64,000 bases of DNA from Chryseobacterium panacisoli (GTDB taxonomy: Bacteria; Bacteroidota; Bacteroidia; Flavobacteriales; Weeksellaceae). Below are positions 56,321 through 63,725 of the stretch, one piece after another; positions within the stretch are counted from its first letter, which is position 1; the number at the start of each line of letters is the position of its first letter. Under the pieces are notes generated by a model. That model saw nothing but the letters and a program-made list of their open reading frames with translations. It searched no databases and had not been told where the DNA came from. The stretch spans positions 1,240,001 through 1,304,000 of the forward strand of contig NZ_VTRU01000001.1 of the NCBI RefSeq assembly GCF_008274625.1. Reading direction: 5' to 3'. Position numbers and translations under genes: made by a program.

Positions 56321-57147
56321 ATTATTCTTCAACAACCAAACCCGCCAAAATTTTAAATCTAGAAAATTTAAATGATTTAAATGAACGACTTTACCTGACC
56401 CGAAGCAGTGATATTTCTTATTTTGACACGAGAAGTGCTGATGTAAAAAAGACGGAACATAATGCAGAGCGAGTTGTATTTAATCTTCAGACCTCAAACA
56501 TTAATATTCAGCCTGCCATAAGACTGGTGAACTGCATCAACAGAGGAAATAAAAGATACAACCATTTCCAGTCTTTTGTAGTGGAACCTATAGATAAATC
56601 AACGGGAATTGCCGTCATCATGGTGAAGCTGGATGATCCGAAAGTTTTTTATTGCAATGTGAGAATTTTACCTTTTACCACCTTAAATGAAATTGCAGTT
56701 TCAGATCTTGATTCAAAACTTCTTACCATTAATCTTGAAAAGGCAAAATGGATTCTCAAAACAGATATCACAATCACGCCATCTGATACGGGAGAAGCTC
56801 AGTATTCTGTACATGATGTAGATGTAGCTGCTATTTCCGAATTGGTAAGCCAGGAAGAAATAATTGAATTAAAAAGAGAGCTGGAGTTCCAGGCTTCCAA
56901 GCTGACCGCTCATTATTTCCAGGAAATCCTGAGTATTGTAGTGAATGAAAACCCTTCAAATACCAGCAGACTTCCTATAATTCCGGATGATTATATCCTT
57001 ACCCTTCCTCCGAATCAGTTAAAAGAGATGCTGTCTGCTACTGCTATTTCAGCGTGTATCGCTCTGGAGATAACAGGTTATAATGTAGTAAAAGATATCA
57101 ACCACGACTGGAAGGCGGCAGCTGCATTTATTAATTATCTGCTGTAA
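56317..57147 (+). CDS. R-body locus hypothetical protein
   Basis: The 276-residue cytoplasmic protein has no signal peptide or clear membrane segment. It has a beta-rich first half (VVFNLQTSNINIQPAIRLVN, VFYCNVRILPF) and a helical second half (QEEIIELKRELEFQASKL, LKEMLSATAISACIALEITGY). I do not recognise a family. Its ATGA overlap with the frame before it and its place among RebB-like genes suggest a structural or assembly partner of the R-body. Confidence 0.65.
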   Translation: MNYSSTTKPAKILNLENLNDLNERLYLTRSSDISYFDTRSADVKKTEHNAERVVFNLQTSNINIQPAIRLVNCINRGNKRYNHFQSFVVEPIDKSTGIAVIMVKLDDPKVFYCNVRILPFTTLNEIAVSDLDSKLLTINLEKAKWILKTDITITPSDTGEAQYSVHDVDVAAISELVSQEEIIELKRELEFQASKLTAHYFQEILSIVVNENPSNTSRLPIIPDDYILTLPPNQLKEMLSATAISACIALEITGYNVVKDINHDWKAAAAFINYLL

Positions 57148-57174
57148 AGTTTCCAACATTATAAAACAGTACTT

Positions 57175-57561
57175 ATGCGCAGAAGAACCCGCAAGAGGGC
57201 ACCCGCTCACAAACCTCCGGTACCTGTAACGGAACCTGAAATCGTTGAAAAAGAAATCATGCCTTTTGTTTTAAGACATGAAGAGGAAATCATTAATTAC
57301 ATCAGAGATAAAGCCGTCAAAGAGACAATGAAATCGCTTGCCCCTTTGCTGGAAAAGCTGGAAGAAGCCGTAAAACAGCAAGAATCTCCTCAGGTGCAAG
57401 AGACTATACCACCACCTCAGGCCGATCCTCCTATGATGAACTATGAAGAACAGTTGAAAAGACTTCAGGAGGCATCTACGGCAAAGGTAAAGGAGAAAGA
57501 GCTCAAAATAATGGACCGAATGAATAAGCTGAATGCCAGATTTGGTAATATCCGCCCTTAA
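57175..57561 (+). CDS. Small coiled-coil protein of the R-body locus
   Basis: The 128-residue protein has a very basic start (MRRRTRKRAPAHKPP), a helical stretch (LRHEEEIINYIRDKAVKETMKSLAPLLEKLEEAV), a Gln/Pro linker and a second charged helix (EEQLKRLQEASTAKVKEKELKIMDRMNKL). It is probably a coiled-coil scaffold or adaptor. There is no recognised family. It lies 27 bases after the preceding gene and 23 before the next. Confidence 0.6.
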   Translation: MRRRTRKRAPAHKPPVPVTEPEIVEKEIMPFVLRHEEEIINYIRDKAVKETMKSLAPLLEKLEEAVKQQESPQVQETIPPPQADPPMMNYEEQLKRLQEASTAKVKEKELKIMDRMNKLNARFGNIRP

Positions 57562-57584
57562 AAACATCAAAACCAACAGATATT

Positions 57585-57812
57585 ATGAACGAAATTGATA
57601 CTATAATTATGGGAATGTCCACCGCTGTACCTAATGCTATTTCAACACAGGTAAGCGCGCATTCTACAGGGGCTATGCAGATCAATTCTGCCCTGAACCA
57701 GCAACGAAACAACATGACCGCCATCGGCAGCTATGTGATGGGCCTAAAAAAAATGAGTCCAAAGAATATGAAAATAAAAGAACTGGAGACCATAAGAAAA
57801 GGACGTTTCTAA
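57585..57812 (+). CDS. RebB-like protein, second diverged copy
   Basis: The 75-residue protein keeps part of the RebB pattern (PNAISTQVSAHSTGAMQINSALNQQRNNM). The AHSTG and N.QQ.N phrases align with AHSTGIMFENAVNAQNQQN of the tandem copies. The N-terminal DAVTQ block is altered and a basic tail replaces the C-terminal helix. It may cap or anchor the R-body ribbon. It is preceded by the coiled-coil gene. Confidence 0.6.
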   Translation: MNEIDTIIMGMSTAVPNAISTQVSAHSTGAMQINSALNQQRNNMTAIGSYVMGLKKMSPKNMKIKELETIRKGRF

Positions 57813-57834
57813 TTTCAGTTCACCAACTACGGAT

Positions 57835-58032
57835 GTGGCTTATTTCCCTGCAAAGATGAAAGCCGGTGCCCTCAATATATACAATCAGGTCAACATTTAT
57901 TTTGCACCGTCTTTCAGATGCTGTCTATGTGCAGAAGCAATCACTCAGAATCCATCTTTAGCCCAAAGGAATCCAGCATTGCCAGTATACCTGCAGCAGA
58001 AATTTATTTTTAAGACAGATATTAAAAAATAA
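57835..58032 (+). CDS. Doubtful small ORF with GTG start
   Basis: A 65-codon frame (GTG start, AYFPAKMKAGALNIYNQ...) follows the RebB-like gene. The frame is open further upstream to 57796 (EKDVSNFSSPTTDVAYF), overlapping the end of that gene in another frame, so it might be a lost C-terminal extension. There is no similarity I recognise. The rest of 58033-58271 shows no gene. Confidence 0.2.
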   Translation: MAYFPAKMKAGALNIYNQVNIYFAPSFRCCLCAEAITQNPSLAQRNPALPVYLQQKFIFKTDIKK

Positions 58033-58271
58033 AAGCCACATCCTTTTTATCAGGAAATATGCTTTAAACTCATACAGATTTTACAGATAGGGTTTCAACC
58101 ATTGTATTCAGAGCCACCCTTCAAGTCTAATTTATTCATAACCTGTCAATACCAATGCTTTTGGAATGTATCATCTGCAGGGTCTGTAGTGAGTTTAACA
58201 TAAAATACAAAACTAGTTTACCTCAATAATTATTAACCGAGATCAGATCTCAACAAAAAACAAAAACAATT

Positions 58272-58529
58272 ATGCCAGTTAATGAACAAATCACAGACGC
58301 CGTAACGCAATCGAACGTGAAAGTAGTAGGAGAATCTCCTGCCATGGCTTTAGCCAACGTGTACCAATCTGCAGCGCATTCTACAGGAATTATGTTTGAA
58401 AATGCAGTGAATGCACAAAACCAACAGAATATTTTAGGTCAGGCAGCTACCACTCAGGGTATTCTGCAGATTTACAGCCTGGATACTGTAGCAGATGCGG
58501 TTTCCATTGCTAAGATTCTTAAGCCTTAA
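58272..58529 (+). CDS. RebB-family R-body protein, tandem copy 1
   Basis: The 85-residue protein starts MPVNEQITDAVTQSNVKVVG, then ESPAMALANVYQSAAHSTGI, and ends with ILQIYSLDTVADAVSIAK. This is the RebB (killing trait) domain found in R-body subunits, which polymerise into coiled ribbons. It is the first of five near-identical genes. The GQAATTQGILQIY version of the C-terminus is shared only with copy 5. A mini-hairpin and the AAATAAACAATAATCATT leader of copy 2 follow. Confidence 0.88.
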   Translation: MPVNEQITDAVTQSNVKVVGESPAMALANVYQSAAHSTGIMFENAVNAQNQQNILGQAATTQGILQIYSLDTVADAVSIAKILKP

Positions 58530-58561
58530 TTTTTAGCTTTTTGATAAAAAGTAATTTTCAG

Positions 58562-58583
58562 CCGGAAAATCCGGTCGTTTTTT
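58562..58583 (+). promoter_or_regulatory. Intergenic mini-hairpin 1 of the reb array
   Basis: CCGG-AAAAT-CCGG with a following T-run recurs in all four spacers of the array. It may be a weak terminator or an mRNA processing site. Confidence 0.5.
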
Positions 58584-58606
58584 AACCTAAATAAACAATA
58601 ATCATT

Positions 58607-58864
58607 ATGCCAGTTAACGAACAAATCACAGATGCAGTAACACAGTCGAATGTAAAAGTAGTAGCAGAATCTCCTGCAATGGCTTTGAGTAACGTGTATC
58701 AAACGGCTGCCCATTCTACAGGAATTATGTTTGAAAATGCGATGACCGCTCAAAATCAGCACAACATCGTAACACAAGCAGCTACTACACAAGGGATCAC
58801 TCAAATCTACAGTAAAGATACCATCGCTGATGCCATCTCCATTGCTAAAATCCTTAAACCTTAA
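58607..58864 (+). CDS. RebB-family R-body protein, tandem copy 2
   Basis: This 85-residue paralogue carries VVAESPAMALSNVYQTAAH and a slightly changed middle (AMTAQNQHNIVTQ) and end (GITQIYSKDTIADAIS). It is the most diverged of the five, with Lys replacing Leu in the IYSLDT motif. Like the others it lacks Cys and Trp and should be a small helical polymer subunit. Confidence 0.88.
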   Translation: MPVNEQITDAVTQSNVKVVAESPAMALSNVYQTAAHSTGIMFENAMTAQNQHNIVTQAATTQGITQIYSKDTIADAISIAKILKP

Positions 58865-58902
58865 TCCATTTTTTACAGACCGCAAATAAACAATTTTATA
58901 CC

Positions 58903-58917
58903 ACCGGAAAACCCGGT
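58903..58917 (+). promoter_or_regulatory. Intergenic mini-hairpin 2 of the reb array
   Basis: ACCGG-AAAAC-CCGGT followed by TATTTT, equivalent to the hairpin after copy 1. Confidence 0.5.
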
Positions 58918-58946
58918 TATTTTAACCCAAATAAACAATAATCATT

Positions 58947-59204
58947 ATGCCAGTAAACGAAAAAATCACAGACGCAGTAACGCAATCCAACGTAAAAGTA
59001 GTAGCAGAATCTCCTGCAATGGCGCTTGCCAACGTATATCAATCAGCAGCCCATTCTACAGGAATCATGTTTGAAAATGCAATAAATGCACAAAACCAGC
59101 AAAACATTGTCACTCAAGCAGCTACTACACAAGGAATCACTCAGATCTACAGTCTGGATACCATTGCTGATGCTGTTTCTATGGCTAAAATCCTTAATCC
59201 GTAA
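58947..59204 (+). CDS. RebB-family R-body protein, tandem copy 3
   Basis: This 85-residue paralogue starts MPVNEKITDAV, with Lys where the other four have Gln. Its body matches copies 2 and 4 (NIVTQAATTQGITQIYSLDT) and it ends MAKILNP. The start codon is preceded by the same AAATAAACAATAATCATT leader as copies 2, 4 and 5. Confidence 0.88.
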   Translation: MPVNEKITDAVTQSNVKVVAESPAMALANVYQSAAHSTGIMFENAINAQNQQNIVTQAATTQGITQIYSLDTIADAVSMAKILNP

Positions 59205-59242
59205 TCCATTTTTGCGAAAAGCTTAAATACCATTGCCCAAAC

Positions 59243-59265
59243 AACCGGAAAAGCCGGTTGTTTTT
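59243..59265 (+). promoter_or_regulatory. Intergenic mini-hairpin 3 of the reb array
   Basis: AACCGG-AAAAG-CCGGTT with TTTTT just after it; the longest stem of the four spacer hairpins. Confidence 0.5.
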
Positions 59266-59288
59266 AACCCAAATAAACAATAATCATT

Positions 59289-59546
59289 ATGCCAGTAAAC
59301 GAACAAATCACAGACGCAGTAACACAGTCGAACGTAAAGGTAGTTGCAGAATCTCCTGCAGTAGCTTTAAGCAACGTATATCAGACAGCAGCCCATTCTA
59401 CAGGAATTATGTTTGAAAATGCAGTAAGCGCACAAAACCAACAGAACATTGTAACTCAGGCAGCTACTACACAGGGTATCGCACAGATCTACAGTCTGGA
59501 TACCATTGCTGATGCTGTTTCTATGGCTAAGATCCTTAATCCGTAA
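59289..59546 (+). CDS. RebB-family R-body protein, tandem copy 4
   Basis: This 85-residue paralogue carries ESPAVALSNVYQTAAH, AVSAQNQQNIVTQ and GIAQIYSLDT. Changes relative to copies 2 and 3 are few and conservative, which suggests selection for a common fold with slightly different surfaces. Confidence 0.88.
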   Translation: MPVNEQITDAVTQSNVKVVAESPAVALSNVYQTAAHSTGIMFENAVSAQNQQNIVTQAATTQGIAQIYSLDTIADAVSMAKILNP

Positions 59547-59585
59547 TTCATTTTTGAGGAAAGCTTAAATAATTAATTCAAACAA

Positions 59586-59606
59586 CCGGAAAAACCGGAT
59601 ATTTTT
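59586..59606 (+). promoter_or_regulatory. Intergenic mini-hairpin 4 of the reb array
   Basis: CCGG-AAAAA-CCGG followed by ATATTTTT, matching the other three spacers. Confidence 0.5.
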
Positions 59607-59629
59607 AACCCAAATAAACAATAATCATT

Positions 59630-59893
59630 ATGCCAGTAAACGAACAAATCACAGACGCAGTAACACAATCGAACGTAAAAGTAGTTGCAGAATCTCCTGC
59701 AATGGCTTTAAGTAACGTGTATCAATCTGCAGCACATTCTACAGGAATCATGTTTGAAAATGCAGTGAATGCACAAAACCAACAGAACATTTTAGGTCAG
59801 GCAGCTACCACTCAGGGTATTCTGCAGATCTACAGCCTGGACACTGTAGCAGATGCGGTTTCTATTGCTAAAGTATTGAATCCTAAATTATAG
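59630..59893 (+). CDS. RebB-family R-body protein, tandem copy 5
   Basis: This 87-residue paralogue is two residues longer (ends VLNPKL). From NAVNAQNQQNILGQ onward it matches copy 1 at DNA level better than its neighbours, while its upstream leader matches copies 2-4. This mix suggests gene conversion between copies 1 and 5. It is the last gene of the plus-strand cluster. Confidence 0.88.
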   Translation: MPVNEQITDAVTQSNVKVVAESPAMALSNVYQSAAHSTGIMFENAVNAQNQQNILGQAATTQGILQIYSLDTVADAVSIAKVLNPKL

Positions 59894-59914
59894 TGTATTT
59901 TTAGAGTTCTTGTT

Positions 59915-59952
59915 ATCAGGGAGTACTTTTATGTGCTCCCTGATTCTTTTTT
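59915..59952 (+). terminator. Terminator of the R-body cluster
   Basis: ATCAGGGAGTAC pairs with GTGCTCCCTGAT (one G-T pair), followed by TTCTTTTTT. It lies between the last reb gene and the convergent response regulator. Confidence 0.85.
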
Positions 59953-59960
59953 GGATAAAA

Positions 59961-60638
59961 TTATTTATCAAATAATACAATTTCGTTCGGATCTATAACC
60001 TGATTCTGTACTGCGTAAATAACAAGCCCGGCCATATTTTTTACTCCTGTTTTGATCATCAGGTTGGTTTTATGGGTTTCCACAGTTTTGGGAGAAATAA
60101 AAAGAGAATCTGCAATTTCCTTGGTACTGAGCTGTTGGCAAACCAGTCGCAGAACATCCACCTCTCTATCGGTAAGCTCATTCTTAGAAAAAGCATGAAA
60201 CTCCGGAAGTTTATTGGAAAGCTGGGTTCTCATGACATCAATCTGATCATTGGAAAAGTAATGTCCTGTGTGGTAAACAGTTTTGATAACAGCCAATAAT
60301 TCTTCTAGTTCAATTTCTTTAGGCAAAAAAGCATGGGCTCCCATTTTCAGCATTTGTCCCATGAATGAACGGCGGTAAAAACTGGAAAGTACAATGATTT
60401 TTGTTTCAGTTTCTCTTTTGGCCAGTTCGGACATTACTTCAAGGCCGTCACCATTCGTCATTCTCAGGTCCAGAATCAGAATATCTAAAGATCCGGAATC
60501 CTGGGTGAGAAACTGATAACCGCCTGTTGAGGTCAGTGTAACCTGATACTCTCCATTATGATCGATATAGTTTTTCAAAAGCTGTACAAACAGCAGATCG
60601 TCATCTACAATTCCGATTTTAATTTTTGTGTGTTCCAT
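59961..60638 (-). CDS. NarL/FixJ-family response regulator
   Basis: The 225-residue protein has a receiver domain (VDDDLLF acidic pocket, phospho-acceptor Asp in LILDLRMTNGDG near 57, LPKE with the conserved Lys near 107) and a LuxR-type HTH (LTDREVDVLRLVCQQLSTKEIADSLFISPKTVETHK). It lies eight bases after the histidine kinase gene and is its likely partner. Convergence with the reb array makes it the best candidate regulator of R-body production, perhaps acting at the repeat sites at 54985 and 55146. Confidence 0.9.
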   Translation of the reverse strand: MEHTKIKIGIVDDDLLFVQLLKNYIDHNGEYQVTLTSTGGYQFLTQDSGSLDILILDLRMTNGDGLEVMSELAKRETETKIIVLSSFYRRSFMGQMLKMGAHAFLPKEIELEELLAVIKTVYHTGHYFSNDQIDVMRTQLSNKLPEFHAFSKNELTDREVDVLRLVCQQLSTKEIADSLFISPKTVETHKTNLMIKTGVKNMAGLVIYAVQNQVIDPNEIVLFDK

Positions 60639-60646
60639 ATTTATTT

Positions 60647-61396
60647 TTATTGTAAGGCCATACAGGCTATGAATTTTGTGCCTTTTTCGGGCTGTGTTTT
60701 AAGTTTATAAATGGCCTGGATTTTTTGTGCTCTTGACTGAATATTCCTCAACCCGATACCTCCCGACTGGGCTTCCATGATAAAACCCCGCCCGTTATCT
60801 TCTATGGTCATCATCAGATAGTTTAGAGATATTCTCAGGGATACGTCTACTCTGGTGGCTTCAGCATGTTTCAGGATATTGGAGATCAATTCCTGGACAA
60901 TTCTGAAAAGGTTCAGTTTTACCGGGCTGCTGATAGGAGTTCTTATGGCAATATAGCGGAAAATGACCTCAATATTTTTATTAACCTGTTCAAGATAGTC
61001 TGCAATTAAATCTGCCAGCTCAACCTCATCAAGGTCCGGCGGTGTAAGATTATGAGAGAATTCCCTTATCAGCTGCATGGATTTTTTCAGATCGCGATTA
61101 AGCTCTTCGGGGTTTTTATCCGTAAGATTCAGGCGGATGAGATTCAACTGTGAGATAATATTATCATGAAGTTCTTCTGCCAGCCGTTCCCTGTCCTGTT
61201 CCTGCAAAAGCAGGGTATTCTCCCAATATTCCTTTTGTGTATTCCGGACCAGCTGAGAGACTTTCTGTTTGTTTTTCTTTATACTTTTCAAATAATTAAT
61301 AACCAATAACGTAATGAATAACGTTGTTAAAAAAAATAGTCCAATACCGATCCATATCCATAGAACTATCTGATCCTGATTTTCCCAACGCCACAT
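60647..61396 (-). CDS. Sensor histidine kinase, HisKA_3 type
   Basis: The 249-residue protein has one membrane helix at about 10-33, then a dimerisation domain with the phospho-His motif LAEELHDNIISQLNLIRL, and an HATPase domain with ISNILKHAEA, EDNGRGF and GGIGLRNIQSRA. There is no sensor domain of its own. Its start overlaps the multi-pass membrane gene by 31 bases, so that protein may supply the sensing part. It is the usual partner type for NarL-family regulators. Confidence 0.9.
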   Translation of the reverse strand: MWRWENQDQIVLWIWIGIGLFFLTTLFITLLVINYLKSIKKNKQKVSQLVRNTQKEYWENTLLLQEQDRERLAEELHDNIISQLNLIRLNLTDKNPEELNRDLKKSMQLIREFSHNLTPPDLDEVELADLIADYLEQVNKNIEVIFRYIAIRTPISSPVKLNLFRIVQELISNILKHAEATRVDVSLRISLNYLMMTIEDNGRGFIMEAQSGGIGLRNIQSRAQKIQAIYKLKTQPEKGTKFIACMALQ

Positions 61397-62010
61397 CCCA
61401 GATTAATAAAAGCAATATACAAAGACAATAGCAAGATGCCTCTAAAAAGCCAGACAGGGGCTACCCAACTCAGATGATTGCTGATTAAAAAATTAAAGGT
61501 AGTGGATATGATGCATTCAATAGAAAAAAACAGGAAAACAATGACGTTCACGATAAACATATCCCTATCAGTCCTGCCTTCCCTGATGATCTTCATAAAA
61601 TAAGAGGCGGCATAACTACAAATAATAATACTGGTGATAACATTGGAATAAAAAGTAACCTGTGTATTATCCTGCACATAGAACACATTAATCATCAATA
61701 CCAATACTGCAAAGCCATAGATCATCCGCCTTAACTCACGGGAAAGATGGATATAATACCGGCTGTAGATGACAGTAAGGATCATCAAACCAAAAAACTG
61801 GCTCAGTATATAATTGTAGGTATTGAGTGTATTTAATTTCATCAGCCGGTCTGTCAAGTCCGTCAGCTCCAGCATAAAATCTCCTGAAAGAAGCACAATC
61901 ACAGGAAGTTTTGTTTTTATCCCTCCTCTTACCAATACAATCAGTCCTGTACATAAGACCAGGTTAATAATAATTTGTAAATACAGGGATAAACTGTTAT
62001 ACGAAAACAC
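61366..62010 (-). CDS. Multi-pass membrane protein, likely sensor partner
   Basis: The 214-residue protein has about seven membrane helices (for example IIINLVLCTGLIVLV, FFGLMILTVIYSRYYI, IVNVIVFLFFSIECI). Short loops are charged (REGRTDRD). There is no recognised family, but the helix number resembles 7TM sensor modules. Overlaps of 14 bases with the gene before it and 31 with the kinase after it show tight translational coupling. It may sense a membrane signal and pass it to the kinase. Confidence 0.7.
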   Translation of the reverse strand: MFSYNSLSLYLQIIINLVLCTGLIVLVRGGIKTKLPVIVLLSGDFMLELTDLTDRLMKLNTLNTYNYILSQFFGLMILTVIYSRYYIHLSRELRRMIYGFAVLVLMINVFYVQDNTQVTFYSNVITSIIICSYAASYFMKIIREGRTDRDMFIVNVIVFLFFSIECIISTTFNFLISNHLSWVAPVWLFRGILLLSLYIAFINLGCGVGKIRIR

Positions 62011-62707
62011 TGGTGCTTTGCTTCAAAAGTTGATAATCATTAAGAGTATCAACGGTAAAAGGAGGTCTTGGAGTAGAATAGTTTTCTGCAGTCTCACTCA
62101 TATGATTAATGGCAAGGCTTTTCACTGTAATAATTTCGATATGATAAGGAAAAGCCGGATCTTTTTTCTCCAGATCATCAGTAAGCCCAAAGAAGCTGGT
62201 ACAGGTTTGTCCTCCTGTAATTCCCATTTTATCATAATCTGAAAAGGGAATTGAAATCAGCTGAAAAATATCTTCGGTTTTCTGAGTCTGTATCCATGAT
62301 GTACCAAACATGTTCCATCTGAAATTACGGTTAATAGCCGATTCAGCTGTAATTGGAGGCGAGGTCACTTCTCTATCATTACTGCTTTCCATCTTTTCTT
62401 CAGTAAAATTTCGGGAAAATTCTTTAATAATAATGGTACTAAAATCAGCATCCTTGTCACTTTTAGAATCGATCAGAAAAAATTTCAGCTGCTCCTCATG
62501 AATACCTACATAGGCATGAATACTTTTTAGCTCTTCTGTTTCAAGGTTTCTTTTCCATTGTTCTATTTCTTCCCCTGAAACGCTGAAATGAGTTCCCTGA
62601 TTTAAAAAATTCAAAATTTCTGCCCCATTTGTATCAATTCCGTTTTTATAAGAATCAATAAGATTTTTCCATTTTCTGATGGCTTCAAAGATGTTTTCAG
62701 TAGTCAT
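61997..62707 (-). CDS. Hypothetical protein heading the sensory operon
   Basis: The 236-residue cytoplasmic protein has a helical start (IFEAIRKWKNLIDSYKNGID), a region with GTHFSVSGEEIEQWKRNL and KFFLIDSKSD, and a Gly/Cys part (GITGGQTCTSFFGL). There is no signal peptide or known domain. It is the first gene of the four-gene minus-strand operon (this, membrane protein, kinase, regulator). It might be a signal-binding or R-body accessory protein. Confidence 0.65.
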   Translation of the reverse strand: MTTENIFEAIRKWKNLIDSYKNGIDTNGAEILNFLNQGTHFSVSGEEIEQWKRNLETEELKSIHAYVGIHEEQLKFFLIDSKSDKDADFSTIIIKEFSRNFTEEKMESSNDREVTSPPITAESAINRNFRWNMFGTSWIQTQKTEDIFQLISIPFSDYDKMGITGGQTCTSFFGLTDDLEKKDPAFPYHIEIITVKSLAINHMSETAENYSTPRPPFTVDTLNDYQLLKQSTSVFV

Positions 62708-62841
62708 GATACTATTTATTTGTGAATGATAATTATTTTATGTGTTGAAATTTACAAAAAAAACAGACTGATATTTATTTTAAATCACATTCAAGTGGAA
62801 AATAAAATTTAATTGATTGAAAATTAATATTTCTTCAATTT

Positions 62842-62877
62842 TTTGTCATACTGAATTGGGTACAGTCTGTATCTTTG
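62842..62877 (+). promoter_or_regulatory. Promoter of the LysE-type gene
   Basis: TATCTTTG at 62870-62877 matches TAnnTTTG; TTTG at 62842-62845 is a possible -33 element with a rather long 24-base spacer. The start codon is at 62913. Confidence 0.5.
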
Positions 62878-62912
62878 TGCCGGAAATACTCCCATTTAAA
62901 TAACGACAACCA

Positions 62913-63548
62913 ATGATTCCATTTCACGAACTTGTATTTTTCATTCTGGCTGCACTCATCCTGGTAATCAGTCCCGGTCCCAATATGATTTACCTGATTT
63001 CAAAATCTATAACACAAGGGAAAAAGTCCGGGTTTATTTCCTTGGCTGGAGTGGTGTGTGGGTTTTTGTTCCACATTATCATGGTATCTTTTGGTCTGAC
63101 TGCGGTTTTGCTGGCCGTTCCATTGGCTTATACCGTCCTGAAGGCTCTGGGAACCATCTATCTTTTGTATCTGGCCTATCAGGCTGTAAAACCAAAGAGC
63201 AGGAATATTTTTGATGTTGATAAAAATGTTGCTCATGACAGTCCCAAAAAACTTTTTACCATTGGTTTTTTAACGAATGTATTAAATCCAAAAGTGGCCG
63301 TATTTTATCTGTCTTTCTTCCCTCAGTTTATCAAGCCAGAGTATGGTTCCGTATTCACGCAGAGTCTTGAACTTGGAGTGATTCAGGTTCTGATCAGCTT
63401 CAGCATTAACTTTATCATTGTATTGACTGCTGCAAGAGTTGCTTTATTCTTTTCCAATAATCCGGTCTGGATAAAGGTTCAGAAATGGTTTATGGCCAGC
63501 GTGTTAACCTATTTAGCAATAAAAATGGCATTTTCAAAAGCAAAATAA
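62913..63548 (+). CDS. LysE/RhtB-family translocator
   Basis: The 211-residue inner-membrane protein has six probable helices. The N-terminal LVISPGPNMIYLISKS motif and the GFLTNVLNPKVAVFYLSFFPQF segment are classic LysE/RhtB signatures. The family exports amino acids or their derivatives (lysine, homoserine, threonine); the substrate here is not decided by sequence. It has its own promoter. Confidence 0.9.
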   Translation: MIPFHELVFFILAALILVISPGPNMIYLISKSITQGKKSGFISLAGVVCGFLFHIIMVSFGLTAVLLAVPLAYTVLKALGTIYLLYLAYQAVKPKSRNIFDVDKNVAHDSPKKLFTIGFLTNVLNPKVAVFYLSFFPQFIKPEYGSVFTQSLELGVIQVLISFSINFIIVLTAARVALFFSNNPVWIKVQKWFMASVLTYLAIKMAFSKAK

Positions 63549-63552
63549 AATC

Positions 63553-63576
63553 CGGAACAGGTTTCTTGCTGTTCCG
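63553..63576 (+). terminator. Hairpin after the LysE-type gene
   Basis: CGGAACAG and CTGTTCCG form an 8-base stem right after the stop, with only a weak T-run, so it is a probable but not certain terminator. Confidence 0.45.
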
Positions 63577-63665
63577 AATTCCTGTTGTATATTCATATAA
63601 AATCTGATCTAAAGAAAACATTATCATTATACACCGCGAATTTGAGATTAATATTCCGGCTGTAA

Positions 63666-63693
63666 AACCGTGAAAATACGTAATTTTACGGTT
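63666..63693. promoter_or_regulatory. Inverted repeat before the AraC-type gene
   Basis: AACCGTgAAAAT and ATTTTACGGTT are near-perfect arms around ACGTA, 32 bases before the regulator gene. It may be an operator or hairpin. Confidence 0.35.
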
Positions 63694-63725
63694 GCGTATT
63701 TATCCTCATCACTACAGGTTTACAG

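Noticed and set aside
58272-59893. Possible non-coding tandem repeat
   Set aside because: Each unit holds a full open frame with mostly conservative changes and its own start leader, so these are real paralogous genes.
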